Positions 31,818 to 41,210 of a stretch of DNA of 64,000 nt are shown here, in pieces. The DNA is from CAYMYN01 sp964394665 (GTDB lineage Bacteria; Planctomycetota; UBA1135; GCA-002686595). Under the pieces are notes generated by a model. That model saw only the letters and a list, made by a program, of their open reading frames with translations. It was not told the origin of the DNA and searched no databases. A program made the translations under genes and the position numbers. Positions within the stretch are counted from its first letter, which is position 1, and each line of letters begins with the position of its first letter. The DNA lies in contig CAYMYN010000005.1 in the NCBI GenBank assembly GCA_964394665.1, positions 1 to 64,000 on the forward strand, written 5' to 3'.

Positions 31818-32147
31818 TCACCCGTCGCCCGTGCTGCGCGTGCCGACTGGCTCGAACAGGAGCACGTGCACCTCCTCGCGGGCGATCGGCTGGTGGAAGG
31901 TGCCGCGCGGGACGACCGTGAGCTCGCCCGGTCCGAGCACCAGGTCGCCGTCGTCGAAGCGGATCTCGAGCGTCCCGGCGAGCACCAGGAACACCTCGTC
32001 GGCCTCGGTGTGTCGATGGCGGTGGAACTCGCCGTGGAGCCGCGCGAGGCGCAGCTCCTGGCCGTTGGCCCAGGCGATGGCCCGCGGCTGGAAGACCTCG
32101 GGGATCTGCCCCAGCACACCGGCGAGGTCGACCTTCTCGGGCTTCAT
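31818..32147 (-). CDS. Small metal-binding cupin
   Basis: A 109-residue single-domain cupin. Motif 1 is HGEFHRHRHTEADEVFLVLA, giving His, His and Glu metal ligands. Motif 2 is GPGELTVVPRGTFHQ with the fourth His. Such small cupins are isomerases, dioxygenases or sugar/amino-acid binding proteins. The sequence does not decide which. The ATG at 32147 (MKPEKVDLAG) is preferred because longer frames have no cupin-like content. There is no signal peptide, so it is cytoplasmic. Confidence 0.88.
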   Translation of the reverse strand: MKPEKVDLAGVLGQIPEVFQPRAIAWANGQELRLARLHGEFHRHRHTEADEVFLVLAGTLEIRFDDGDLVLGPGELTVVPRGTFHQPIAREEVHVLLFEPVGTRSTGDG

Positions 32148-32311
32148 CGCATCCTCGCCGCCGCCGGGGCGGAGGGGACCGGTCGGGAACGGGTGGGGCG
32201 CATGTCTCGGGCCTCCAGGGAGGGGGGTTCCGGGGATGGGGTCGACGCCCTCCATCATGCCCGCCGTGGGCGGGGCGGTGGGTCGGAGCGGGGGGACGGG
32301 GTCCGTGGCCC

Positions 32312-32668
32312 TCAGCTCACCCGCGTCCCGTCCGCGACCGGGACGTCGACGCGCAGGAGCTTGGTGCCGCAGGCGGGGTCGACCGCCGCGAGGACCAGCA
32401 CCTCGGAGCGGACCCCCGCCACCTTGCGCGGGGCCAGGTTGGCGACGACCACGACCTGGGTGCCGATCAGCGCCTCGGGCCGGTAGTCCGCGCCGAGACG
32501 AGCCGAGCTGGTGCGCTGCCCCAGCTCGGGCCCCAGGTCGAGTTCCAGGACCAGGGCCGGCCCGTGGGCCGCCGGGTTGGGACGGGCGTCGGTCACGGTC
32601 GCGACGCGCAGCTCGACGCGCTCGAGCTCCGCGGAGGTCAGGGGAGCGGACGGTTCGGACCCGGTCAT
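32312..32668 (-). CDS. csaA: tRNA-binding OB-fold protein, CsaA-like
   Basis: A 118-residue protein of the EMAP-II/Arc1p/CsaA tRNA-binding OB fold. The signatures RVELRVATVTDARPNP, SSARLGADYRPEALIGTQVV and VVANLAPRKVAGVRSEVLVL match CsaA from end to end, a stand-alone tRNA-binding protein described as an export-related chaperone. Start ATG 32668. It diverges from the NYN gene at 32808; the 139 bases between carry a -10-like TATGCT (32751-32756) facing the NYN gene. Confidence 0.88.
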   Translation of the reverse strand: MTGSEPSAPLTSAELERVELRVATVTDARPNPAAHGPALVLELDLGPELGQRTSSARLGADYRPEALIGTQVVVVANLAPRKVAGVRSEVLVLAAVDPACGTKLLRVDVPVADGTRVS

Positions 32669-32807
32669 GGGCGGCGAGGGTATCGCCCCGCGGGGCCGGC
32701 GTCCCGGATCGGGACCAGGGGCGGGCCCCACGCTCGGGCGGCGTTCCGGGTATGCTCTCCCTCCTTGGGAACGGCCCAGGGGGGTCGCCCGCCATCTCCC
32801 CAAGGTC

Positions 32808-34331
32808 ATGAAGGGCAACGCTTGTCTGTTGGTGGACCTCGAGAACTTCTTCCTGTCGCGGGAGGAGTGGTTCGAGGCGGTCGAATCCAACGATCCGGGC
32901 GCGACCTACGATTTCTCGTCGGACCTGCAGCACTTGGTGCGATTCGCCGAGGAATTGGCCGAGGGCCGACGCCTGGTCGTGCGCCGCGCCTACGCGGACT
33001 TCAACGGTTGGCGCCCGTCCGGCGAGTACGACGAACACGGCAAGGAGCGCTGGGAGCAGTTCCTGCGCGGCGCCCCCGCGGCCCTGATGCGCCGCGGCAT
33101 CGAGCCGGTGCAGGTCTTCCGTTTCCCCGGGATGGCGAAGAAGAACGCGGCCGACATGCGGCTCGCGATGGACGCCACGGCGCTGGTCACCGGCCGCGCG
33201 GACGTCGACTACTTCATTCTGGTCACGGGCGATTCGGACTTCATCCCGCTCGCGACCGAGCTGCGCCGCGCCGGCGCGATGGTGGCCGTGATCGGCCTCA
33301 AGCACGGCACGCGTCGCATCCTGGCGCAGTTCGTCGATCGCTTCGAGTACTTCGAGAGCCTGCTCGCCGTGGTCCAGCGCCAGTCGCCGGGCGAGGGCGA
33401 GCTGAGCCTCGTGCGCCAGGCGCTGCACGGCGAGCTCGGCGCGACCACGCCGCTCCAGATCGATGCCGTCGACAACCTCCTGAACCGCTCCCTCGGCCGC
33501 ACCTTCGACCCGGGCCGATTCGACGTGCACAGCACCGAGGAGTTCCTGCGCCGTTTCTCGGGCGAGCTCGGCGTGCAGCTCTCGAGGGACGAGAAGGGCG
33601 CTTGGTGGGTGCGCGCGGGCGAGCAGGAGGGCGCCGGAGCTCCGCCTGCGGCCAGCGTCTCGCGGCCCAGCGCCAACCTCTACCGCAAGCTCCTGATCGG
33701 GACCTACGGCTGGGGCCGCGGCCCGCGGGTCAGCCTGTACGTGGCGCCGCCCGACGACTGGCAGAAGTCGACCCAGCTCGTCTTCGACCTGTGCACGACG
33801 CCCGGCAGCGAACGGCCGCTGGTCTACCACGCGACCCTGCGCCAGGAGCTGCAGGACCGCTTGTCGGAGGACGAGGAGCTCACCGGCGACCCGTATCGCA
33901 CGGTGCCTGCGGTGCTCTTCCAGCTCTTCAAGTCGGGCTGCTTCCGCTGCGCGGCCGAGGGGCCGGAGCACGATCGTGCCGACTTCCACTGGCGGCTCGC
34001 GGCCCGCTTGGCCCCCGACCTGACCGACGTCGGGGCGATGCGGGCCCGAGCGCGCGCGTTCGTCCTGCGCACGCTGCACGAACGCCTGTTGCTCGCCGGC
34101 CATCGCAAGGGCATCGACCCGCGCACGCTGGCCGAGCTCTTCGGTGGGCCGGAACCGGGGATCGAGCGCATCGAGGAGCAACGCGCCGCGCTCCTGGCCG
34201 AGAACCTGCCCGTGCACGAGCCCGGGGATAGCGCGGGCGAACCCGAGCTCGTGCCCGTGCCGCGCGGATCCGTGCCGCGTCCCGTGCAACTCGAGAGCGC
34301 CGAGAGCGAGGCTGCGGGCGAGCGCTCCTGA
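32808..34331 (+). CDS. NYN-domain ribonuclease-like protein with OST-HTH-like region
   Basis: A 507-residue cytoplasmic protein. Residues 1-180 form a NYN/LabA (PIN-like) domain with the acidic metal-binding residues in LLVDLENFF, ADMRLAMDA and VTGDSDFIPL, implying an RNA-cleaving or RNA-processing role. A segment near residues 205-275 (LVRQALHGELG to FDPGRFDVHSTEEFLRRFS and WWVRA) has the spacing of an OST-HTH/LOTUS RNA-binding domain, a usual NYN partner. A similar helical segment follows near 355-390. The C-terminus is acidic and disordered. ATG 32808 starts the NYN strand directly. Substrate RNA unknown. Confidence 0.85.
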   Translation: MKGNACLLVDLENFFLSREEWFEAVESNDPGATYDFSSDLQHLVRFAEELAEGRRLVVRRAYADFNGWRPSGEYDEHGKERWEQFLRGAPAALMRRGIEPVQVFRFPGMAKKNAADMRLAMDATALVTGRADVDYFILVTGDSDFIPLATELRRAGAMVAVIGLKHGTRRILAQFVDRFEYFESLLAVVQRQSPGEGELSLVRQALHGELGATTPLQIDAVDNLLNRSLGRTFDPGRFDVHSTEEFLRRFSGELGVQLSRDEKGAWWVRAGEQEGAGAPPAASVSRPSANLYRKLLIGTYGWGRGPRVSLYVAPPDDWQKSTQLVFDLCTTPGSERPLVYHATLRQELQDRLSEDEELTGDPYRTVPAVLFQLFKSGCFRCAAEGPEHDRADFHWRLAARLAPDLTDVGAMRARARAFVLRTLHERLLLAGHRKGIDPRTLAELFGGPEPGIERIEEQRAALLAENLPVHEPGDSAGEPELVPVPRGSVPRPVQLESAESEAAGERS

Positions 34332-34524
34332 CGCACGGGCGCGCGCTCGAAGTCCACCGCCGTCAGGGGATGCGGCCGCGGCCCGATCGGGAACGCGGCT
34401 CGCTCCGAGGGTACAGTGTCACGCCCTCGATGGTCCGGGATGCTCGGCGCCCGTCCGCATGCGGCATCGCTCCGCCGAAGCTCCGGGCCACAGACCCCCG
34501 ACGCGCCCCGGCGCGCACCCCGGC

Positions 34525-36039
34525 ATGCAAGCGAGCCACCGATCCACCGCACCGAACTCGACGGCGTCCGGCGCCGGCCGCCTGGCGATCCTGACCCGAG
34601 CGCTCCTCTTCTTCCTCTCCTGCGGCGTGCTCACGTTGGGCGTGGCGCTCGCGGCGGGCGGCCGCGCCCAGGCGGGCCCCCAGACCGAGGCGAGCGCCGA
34701 TTCCGCCCCGGAGCCCCAGGAGTCTCAGGCCTGGGTGGAAGATGTGTTGCCGCGCTACTTCGTCGAGGTGCGTTTCCTCGAGCTGGCGCTCTGGCAATGG
34801 ATCGGCGCGCTGGTGCTCTTGCTGGCCGCGTCCTTCCTCGGGTTCTTCGCAGCGTTGATCGCGGTTCGGGCCTTGGGTCTGCCGCTGCGCAGGATCTCGG
34901 CCACCTGGCCGGGCATGGTGCTCGACGCGCTGGCGGGGCCGCTGAGGCTGGGGCTCTCGGTCTGGATCTTCTACCTGGGCTGTCTCGCGCTCCTCGGCTT
35001 GCCCTCGCGTTCGCAGCAGTTCGTCGGGACGAGCTGCGAAGTGCTCGCCCTGCTCGCGGCGACCTGGTTCGCGCTGCGCTTGGTGGACGTCGGCGCGAAC
35101 CAGATCAAGTCGCACTTCGTCGAGCGCGGTGTGCAGGCAGCCCTGACCCTCGTGCCGATGGGCGTGCGCATCACCAAGGTCTTCGTGGCCTTGATCGCGC
35201 TCTTGAGCTTGGTCAGTCACCTGGGCTTCAACGTCGCGAGCATCCTCGCGGGTCTGGGCGTCGGCGGCCTGGCGATCGCCCTGGCGTTGCAGAAACCCCT
35301 CGAGAACCTCTTCAGCGGGATCACGGTCATCGTGGACCAGCCCGTGAAGGTGGGCGACTTCTGCCGCGTCGGCGAACACGTCGGGGTCGTGGAGGACATC
35401 GGCCTGCGCTCGACGCGCCTGCGCACCCTCGACCGCACCTTGCTCACGATCTCGAACTCCGAGTTCGCCTCCGCGCGTATCGAGAGCTTCACCGCGCGCG
35501 ACAAGATTCGCCTCGCGCACACCCTGTCCTTTGGCTACGACACCTCGCCCGATCAGATGCGCTATCTCCTGACGCGCATCCGTGAGATCCTGCACGCCCA
35601 CCCCAAGGTCGAGGCCGAGCCCTGCCGCGTGCGGTTCACGAAGTACGGGGCCTTCTCGCTCGACGTCGACATCATGGCCTTCGTGTCGACGACCGACTGG
35701 GGTGAATACCTGGGCATCCAGGAGGACATCTTCCTGCACATCTACGACGCGGTGAGCGAGAGCGGGGCCTACTTCGCGTACCCCTCGCAGACGCTCTATC
35801 TCGGGCGCGACGGTGGCCGCGACCTCGAACGCACCCGCGCCGCCGAGGAGCGCGTGCGCGCATGGCGCGAGGCGGGCCGCCTGCCTTTCCCGAACCTCGG
35901 GCCCGAGCGCGTGGCCGAGATCGACGGCAGCCTGCCCTGGCCGCCCGCGGGCGCGCCGTCCCCGGCCGCGACCCCGGAACCCGCCGCCGCCCCCGAATCG
36001 CCCAAGCCCCCCGAAGGCAAGAAGGGCTGGTGGCGCTGA
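34525..36039 (+). CDS. MscS-family mechanosensitive channel
   Basis: A 504-residue inner-membrane protein. After an N-terminal hydrophobic segment and periplasmic stretch there are about four more helices. The pore helix and beta domain follow (LAGLGVGGLAIALALQKPLENLFSG, VGDFCRVGEHVGVVEDIGLRSTRLR), the MscS core. It should open under membrane tension and release solutes during hypo-osmotic shock. The C-terminal tail (APSPAATPEPAAAPESPK) is Pro/Ala-rich and ends in KKGWWR. The ATG at 34525 (MQASHRS) is the nearest start before the first hydrophobic segment. There is no clear partner gene. Confidence 0.92.
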   Translation: MQASHRSTAPNSTASGAGRLAILTRALLFFLSCGVLTLGVALAAGGRAQAGPQTEASADSAPEPQESQAWVEDVLPRYFVEVRFLELALWQWIGALVLLLAASFLGFFAALIAVRALGLPLRRISATWPGMVLDALAGPLRLGLSVWIFYLGCLALLGLPSRSQQFVGTSCEVLALLAATWFALRLVDVGANQIKSHFVERGVQAALTLVPMGVRITKVFVALIALLSLVSHLGFNVASILAGLGVGGLAIALALQKPLENLFSGITVIVDQPVKVGDFCRVGEHVGVVEDIGLRSTRLRTLDRTLLTISNSEFASARIESFTARDKIRLAHTLSFGYDTSPDQMRYLLTRIREILHAHPKVEAEPCRVRFTKYGAFSLDVDIMAFVSTTDWGEYLGIQEDIFLHIYDAVSESGAYFAYPSQTLYLGRDGGRDLERTRAAEERVRAWREAGRLPFPNLGPERVAEIDGSLPWPPAGAPSPAATPEPAAAPESPKPPEGKKGWWR

Positions 36040-36163
36040 GCGTTGCCGGGAGAGCCGCCGTAGCCGTCGGCGGAAACCGTTCCCGGGCCGGGTTCAGGGA
36101 GGGCCCTCCGCCGCGGGCAGGACCCGCAGGAAACGCTGGTCGCCGGAGCGGGGTTGCCGGGGA

Positions 36164-38761
36164 TCACGGCTGCCAGGTCACGCTCAACCCATTCGAGAGG
36201 TTGAAGGTCGAGCTGCAGGGAGAGAGGACCGTGTCGCGGTACCAGAGCTGGCAGTGCTTCGTCTGCCCGGCCAGGACCATTCCTTTGACCGCGATGTCGA
36301 TGCTGGTGCTCGATTCGCCCAACGAGTTGGCGACGACGGATTGCAGCCGAACCTCGCCGGCTCCCGCGCAACGCAGGCCATCGCCGAAGGTGGCGCCCTG
36401 CCCGCCATTGACCCGGTTGTTGGCCAGGAAGTAGAGGCCCACTTGGTTCGCCACCAGACCTGATCCCGAGAGGACCAGGTCGGCGGCGGAGATGCTGGTG
36501 GAGCCACTGGCCGTGAGCGAAGCCCCCGAACCGGTCGAATTGGCGCAGCCCTGCCCGGTGGACGCCCCGTTGCCGCAAGGGCAAGCGGTGCCGCTGCCGT
36601 CGCCGAAGCAGTAGGGGACCCAGGTCGGCGGCGGAGGGAAGTACCCGGGGGTTCCGGGTTCCCCCGTGGTCGCGGTCCAGGAGCCGAAGCTGTCGCCGGC
36701 CACCGACAGGCTCCAGGCGTGAACGTCGTCCTGCCCGAGGTGCCCGTGGGTCGTCTGCCCGCTCGCATTCTGGGTGCGGATCGAGCCAGGGAAGTTCTGG
36801 TCGCCGTAGCGCAGGCGGTCGGCGAGGTTCCCCTGGGGATCGTAGATGTGGATCTCGTCGTTGCGGCCGAGGTTGTTGCCGCTGGACGCGCCGAGACCGC
36901 CGAGGACCTTCGTCGCGGGCCCGAGCCCCCAAGCCAGCGCGAAGGTCGCCGCATCGCTCTCCGTGATCAGCACGGACTCTCCCGGCTGAACCACCCCGAG
37001 CGGGCTGAGGTCGAAGGCGCCGACGACCTGGTGGTCGTCGTCCAGGCTCCAGCCCGTCAAGTCGACGGGGAGACCAGAGATGTTCGTGAGCTCGACGAAC
37101 TCCCCGCTGGGACCCTGGTACATCCACTCGGTGATGCGGATGCCGGCGTCGCCCCAACCGTACTGGATCTGATCCGGACCGAGTTCGCAGAGCTCGGGTA
37201 GGAAGCTGAGCGAGCCGTAGGTGTTGGCCGACTTCGCCATCACGTAGTACCGGATGATCTGGCCGGCGCTTGCGCCTGGAGGCAGTTGTGCGCCGTAGAC
37301 GCCGTCCCCCGCGGCGCCGTCTCCCGACGCACCGTCGTCGAGCATCGGGATGCGTCGGTACGTGCTGCTCGGGGAAGTGCGGTAGAAGAGCTCGACGGCG
37401 GACACCGCCGCTCCGGCGGGATCGACCGAAGCGAGGATCCAGACGGGGTCCGTGTGGGCGGGACTGGCGGAGGATGGGAACACCCAGTGGATCGTCGGGC
37501 CGGCGGCCATCAGCTCCGGGTCCGTCTGGAGATACGCTTCTCGCCCGCTGATGAATTGCTCGAGCCCGGTGATCAACCCACCGGCCAAGCCGGGATAGGG
37601 CATGTCCACCCGGACCGTGAAGTTGTTCAGGAAGAGCTCGTGGGAGTAGAGCTTCTTCGGATCCGCTTGGACCGCCGCGTCGATCAGGTTGCGGTGGGCA
37701 TCGAGGATCGGTCCGAAGTAGCTCCAGGTCGTGTCCCGCTGGAGCGTTCGGAAGTGGGCCATGTACCGCTGGCGCAGCTCGGGGTGCGAGAGGATGTGGT
37801 AGAGCAGCGGTTTGGTCGGATTCTCGAAGTTCCTGGTGATCGAGAACCAGGGTGTGATGAGTCCCTCGTTGTTGTCCCTCTGCAGCAGGTGCAGGCGACC
37901 GTCGAGCGGGTCCGTGTAGGTGACGAAGTCGCAGCCTTTCTTGATGTAGCTGTCGTCGTCGGTCAGCAAGTTCTCGAGCGCCACGGACCAGATCGAGGGA
38001 TCGATCGCGAAGAGCGCGTCGATGGTGTCGAGCTGGGAGAGATCACCGTGCGTGACGGCGTAGGAAGCAGCCAGCAGCGCCCCCAGCGGATCCGCCAGGC
38101 CACCGTCGCTCTCGATCTCGTAGTCCGTGTACAAGCTGGGATCGGTTCCCAGGTACCTCAGGGCCGGTCCGTTGGCGTTCCCGGAGCACTTGACCCGCAG
38201 GCCGTCTGCATTGACGAAGTAGTCCCGCAGCATGCGCTTGTTGTGCTGCTGGACGTTGACGTAGACGCCCCAGTTCTCTCCGTTCAACGTGACCGTGACG
38301 TGGTTGGAACGAGCGTTCGGGATGAACCGGGCGACGAAGTTGTTGTGTATGACCTCGCGGCAGAACGTGGGATCGCGGTAGCCGTTGTTCAGGTTGAGCG
38401 TCGAGTACCCGAGCAGGTCCTGGCTCGAATGGACGTGGTCGATGTAGATCTTGAGCGAGAACTTGAGCGATCCCGGCGGCAGCGCCCAATAAGAGCTGTT
38501 GCCGCGGATGCGGACGCCGACGTCCGGGTAACTGACTCCATCGACCATCAGGTCGGCCAGGATCGGGGTCTCGACGTCGTAGTTGTCCTGCAGGCGCTGC
38601 AGCCAGTCGGCGTCGTGGAACGAGAGGTGGAGCGTGCGCAGCACCGAGGTGTCGTACAGGTCCTGAGCGCACAGCGGCGCGAGACCGGACCCCAACGCGA
38701 GGAGCAGCAAGGAGCGGAGTCCTGAGCGGACTCCACGGAAGGGATTCTCGTTCATGTCCAT
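36164..38761 (-). CDS. Secreted CotH-type protein with lamin-tail domain and C-terminal module
   Basis: An 865-residue exported protein (ATG 38761, or 38755 two codons on; signal ends LAPLCAQD). Residues of roughly 35-420 are a CotH kinase-like domain (VRIRGNSSYWALPPGSLKFS, LNLNNGYRDPT, QRDNNEGLITPW), a fold that in spore-coat CotH phosphorylates proteins. A beta-sandwich linker follows, then a lamin-tail domain (ITEWMYQGPSGEFVELTN, GWSLDDDHQVVG). The last 145 residues begin PYCFGDGSGTACPCGN and end NLSNGLSVTWQP, the same module as in 992-2170. Codon choice looks less GC-extreme than in neighbouring genes, a possible sign of recent transfer. The substrate is unknown. Confidence 0.87.
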   Translation of the reverse strand: MDMNENPFRGVRSGLRSLLLLALGSGLAPLCAQDLYDTSVLRTLHLSFHDADWLQRLQDNYDVETPILADLMVDGVSYPDVGVRIRGNSSYWALPPGSLKFSLKIYIDHVHSSQDLLGYSTLNLNNGYRDPTFCREVIHNNFVARFIPNARSNHVTVTLNGENWGVYVNVQQHNKRMLRDYFVNADGLRVKCSGNANGPALRYLGTDPSLYTDYEIESDGGLADPLGALLAASYAVTHGDLSQLDTIDALFAIDPSIWSVALENLLTDDDSYIKKGCDFVTYTDPLDGRLHLLQRDNNEGLITPWFSITRNFENPTKPLLYHILSHPELRQRYMAHFRTLQRDTTWSYFGPILDAHRNLIDAAVQADPKKLYSHELFLNNFTVRVDMPYPGLAGGLITGLEQFISGREAYLQTDPELMAAGPTIHWVFPSSASPAHTDPVWILASVDPAGAAVSAVELFYRTSPSSTYRRIPMLDDGASGDGAAGDGVYGAQLPPGASAGQIIRYYVMAKSANTYGSLSFLPELCELGPDQIQYGWGDAGIRITEWMYQGPSGEFVELTNISGLPVDLTGWSLDDDHQVVGAFDLSPLGVVQPGESVLITESDAATFALAWGLGPATKVLGGLGASSGNNLGRNDEIHIYDPQGNLADRLRYGDQNFPGSIRTQNASGQTTHGHLGQDDVHAWSLSVAGDSFGSWTATTGEPGTPGYFPPPPTWVPYCFGDGSGTACPCGNGASTGQGCANSTGSGASLTASGSTSISAADLVLSGSGLVANQVGLYFLANNRVNGGQGATFGDGLRCAGAGEVRLQSVVANSLGESSTSIDIAVKGMVLAGQTKHCQLWYRDTVLSPCSSTFNLSNGLSVTWQP

Positions 38762-39042
38762 GCTCCGGGAGACACGGGTGGTGATCGTTGCGGGAACCGC
38801 GGGCCCGCGATGGCCCAGGCAGCAGCGGACCTCGCGCCTCCTGGCGATGCTACGCCAGCTCGCCCGAACTCGGTAGGTGGGCTCCCGGCGGAGAGGACCA
38901 GGGCTGCAAACCTGCCGAGGCGCTCCGTGTGTGGAGCGGGTGAACGTCGGCCACCGATGCCCCGCAGGCCGTGGCGCCCGAGCCCGGTGAAGGCGGGATG
39001 GCGAGGTGGCGCCGGCGGGGTGCATCCTGCGAAGATCCACGT

Positions 39043-39627
39043 ATGTCGAACGAGCTCCTTCCGCGCCTCGAGCGACTCGAGCGCACCGTCGCGCGCCAAC
39101 GCGTGCTCATGCTCCTGCTCGGTGGTGTCGCACTCGTGGGCACGTTGGGAGCCGCCCTGGCCCCACAGCTCGGCGAGCGCCTCGTGCAAGCGCGCGAGTT
39201 CGCGCTCCTCGACCGCGCCGGTGCCCTGCGCGCACGCCTGGCCCTCACGCCGGGCGAGGACCCCAACCCCTTCCTCGAACTGCTCGACGCCCAGGGCCGT
39301 TCCTTCGCGCGTCTGGGCGCCCATCCCTTGCTCGGTAGCGAGCCGGCGCTGATCCTGCACCACGCCGGCGGTCCCGCCGCGCTCGAGTTGTTGGGCGGCG
39401 ACAGCGGCCCCGAGCTCGCCCTGCGTGGCGTCGAGGGCCAAGCCAGCGTCTGGCTCTCCGCTGCCGACCCCGCGAGCCCCCGCATCAGCCTGCACGAAGA
39501 ATCCGGCGAAGGCCGCGTCGTCCTGGGCGTGACCGAGGGCAGCGGATTCGTCAGCGTGTTTCGCGAGGTCGAGGACGGTCAGGACCTGCGCGTCGAGTCG
39601 AGCTTCCACGTCCCGCCTCGACGTTGA
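39043..39627 (+). CDS. Small membrane-anchored hypothetical protein
   Basis: A 194-residue protein. ATG 39043 (MSNELLPRLERLERTV) begins a short coiled coil, followed by one transmembrane helix (VLMLLLGGVALVGTLGAAL, about 25-43). The remaining 150 residues are predicted to be outside and contain repeated short beta units (FALLDRAGALRARLALTPG, PFLELLDAQGRSFARLG, PRISLHEESGEGRVVLGV). I do not recognise a family. The repeats look like a small beta-solenoid or propeller fragment. The 281 bases before it hold the divergent CotH promoter region and no other gene. Confidence 0.6.
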   Translation: MSNELLPRLERLERTVARQRVLMLLLGGVALVGTLGAALAPQLGERLVQAREFALLDRAGALRARLALTPGEDPNPFLELLDAQGRSFARLGAHPLLGSEPALILHHAGGPAALELLGGDSGPELALRGVEGQASVWLSAADPASPRISLHEESGEGRVVLGVTEGSGFVSVFREVEDGQDLRVESSFHVPPRR

Positions 39628-40025
39628 CCTTCGCGTGCAGGACGGTGGGGAGATCAGCCACCGCAGCGGCGCCGGGAGTGGGCTCGGTTGCTGCGCCCAT
39701 TGGGCGGCGTTCGCGGCGCCGAACTCGACTTCCTCGGCGCACCGCTGCTCCAGCTTCGCGACGCAGCCACCTAGCCCGGGTCATTCATGAGCTTCTCGAG
39801 CAGACGAGCCCAAGTCGTTGTCTGGTGATGCTTTGCGGGCGCGGGAGCCAGAGGCGACTTGAACGGGTCGTCGAGGACTCCCGTGGCCGCACAGTGCCGC
39901 CAGGCGGCGAAAGGCGGCCGTAGGCCGCCGGTTGGGCCGTCTGGGCGGAAATCTCATGAACCATCCTGGCGAGCCTTCGTGCAGGTGGCGGCAGTGGACA
40001 CGACCCGCGCGAGCGGCCGGAGCCG
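39628..40025. other. 398-base gap without a supported gene
   Basis: No frame here shows a start with a ribosome site or family-like content. A short perfect inverted repeat is present: GGCGGCC at 39913-39919 and GGCCGCC at 39923-39929. The codon-position pattern typical of the neighbouring genes is absent. The sequence may be a decayed gene or the terminator region of the two flanking convergent genes. Confidence 0.5.
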
Positions 40026-41210
40026 TCAGGCGTGTTGGCCCAGGGGAAAACACTCGAGGTACTTGGTGCCGGCTCCCGTGAGCAGGAGAACGATGCGCTG
40101 TGAAGGATCGAGGAAGCCCTCGGTGAGGAGGTGACGCGCCGCGGCCACCAAGGCACCGCCCTCGGGCGCAGTGAAGAGGCCTTCGGCGCGGGCCAGCTCG
40201 GCCGTTGCGTGGAGCAGCGTCGGGTCGTCGACCGCCACGGCCGTGCCGCCGCTGGCCCGGATGGTGCGCAGCATCCAGCGGTCGCCGATGGGGGCGGGTA
40301 CGCGCAGGCCCGAGGCACAGGTCGCGGGCTGGGTCGGTGGAGTCGCGCGTTCGGCTCCGGAGCGGAACGCGTCGACGATCGGCGCGCAACCCGCGGCCTG
40401 CACGGCCACCAGGCGCGGCGGTTGGACTCCCGGCGCGAGCCAGCCGAGGTCGCGCAGCTCGCCGAAGGCCTTCCACAGCCCGACGAGTCCGGTACCGCCG
40501 CCCGCGGGGTAGAGGATCACGTCGGGCAGCTCCCAGCCCAGCTCCTGGGCGAGCTCGAAGCCCATCGTCTTCTTGCCCTCGACCCGGTACGGCTCCTTGA
40601 GCGTCGAGAGGTCGAACCAACCCTCGCGGGCGGCGCGCTCGGCGATCCACCGCCCGCAGTCGGCGATGGTGCCCTCGACGAGCTCGACGCGCGCGCCGCA
40701 GACCTCCGCCTCGATGCGGTTGGCGAGCGGCACGTCGCGCGGCATGGCGAGCACGACCGGCAGGCCGGCCCGGGCTCCATAGGCAGCCAGGGCGCCGCCC
40801 GCGTTGCCGGCCGAGGGCGCGGCCAGGGCGCGGGACCCCAGGTGGCGGGCCATCGAGACGGCGACGGACATGCCCCGCGCCTTGAACGACCCGGTCGGGT
40901 TCTGCGCCTCGTCCTTGGCGTAGAGACGGGGCAGCCCGAGGCGCTCGCCGAGGCGCGGCAGATGCAGGAGGGGCGTGCCGCCCTCGCCCAGGGTGACCGC
41001 GTCCCGAGGATCGGGCAGGGGCAGGAGCTCGTGGTAGCGCCAGAGGGTGGCGGGTCGGCGCGCGAGCTCGTCGCGCGTGACGCGCTCGGCGACCAGGTGG
41101 AGGTCGTAGTGCGCCTCGAGCGGCGAGCCGCAGGCGCCGCAGAGCCGGGTCGGGACGCCGGCGTCGTGGCGCGCGCGGCACTCCGTGCACTGCAGGTGGG
41201 TCGGTCGCAC
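40026..41210 (-). CDS. thrC: Threonine synthase
   Basis: A 394-residue PLP enzyme that converts O-phosphohomoserine to threonine. The PLP lysine is Lys110 in NPTGSFKARG. The phosphate-binding glycine loop is seen as PAGGGTGLVGLWKAF, and APSAGNAGGALAAYGARAG is the typical active-site strand. An N-terminal pair CTEC...CGACG (residues 8-28) forms a small zinc-ribbon-like extension found in one class of threonine synthases. Start is GTG at 41210. Ile/Leu/Val pathway genes are not adjacent. Other fold-II enzymes (threonine dehydratase, cysteate synthase) are less likely given the N-terminal Cys motif and length. Confidence 0.88.
   Translation of the reverse strand: MRPTHLQCTECRARHDAGVPTRLCGACGSPLEAHYDLHLVAERVTRDELARRPATLWRYHELLPLPDPRDAVTLGEGGTPLLHLPRLGERLGLPRLYAKDEAQNPTGSFKARGMSVAVSMARHLGSRALAAPSAGNAGGALAAYGARAGLPVVLAMPRDVPLANRIEAEVCGARVELVEGTIADCGRWIAERAAREGWFDLSTLKEPYRVEGKKTMGFELAQELGWELPDVILYPAGGGTGLVGLWKAFGELRDLGWLAPGVQPPRLVAVQAAGCAPIVDAFRSGAERATPPTQPATCASGLRVPAPIGDRWMLRTIRASGGTAVAVDDPTLLHATAELARAEGLFTAPEGGALVAAARHLLTEGFLDPSQRIVLLLTGAGTKYLECFPLGQHA

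Noticed and set aside
39841..39900. A tRNA-like T-arm (GTTCAAGTC) on the minus strand
   Set aside because: Only two of the five T-stem pairs form, and no matching acceptor or anticodon arm is found upstream, so it is not a tRNA or a clear tRNA remnant.
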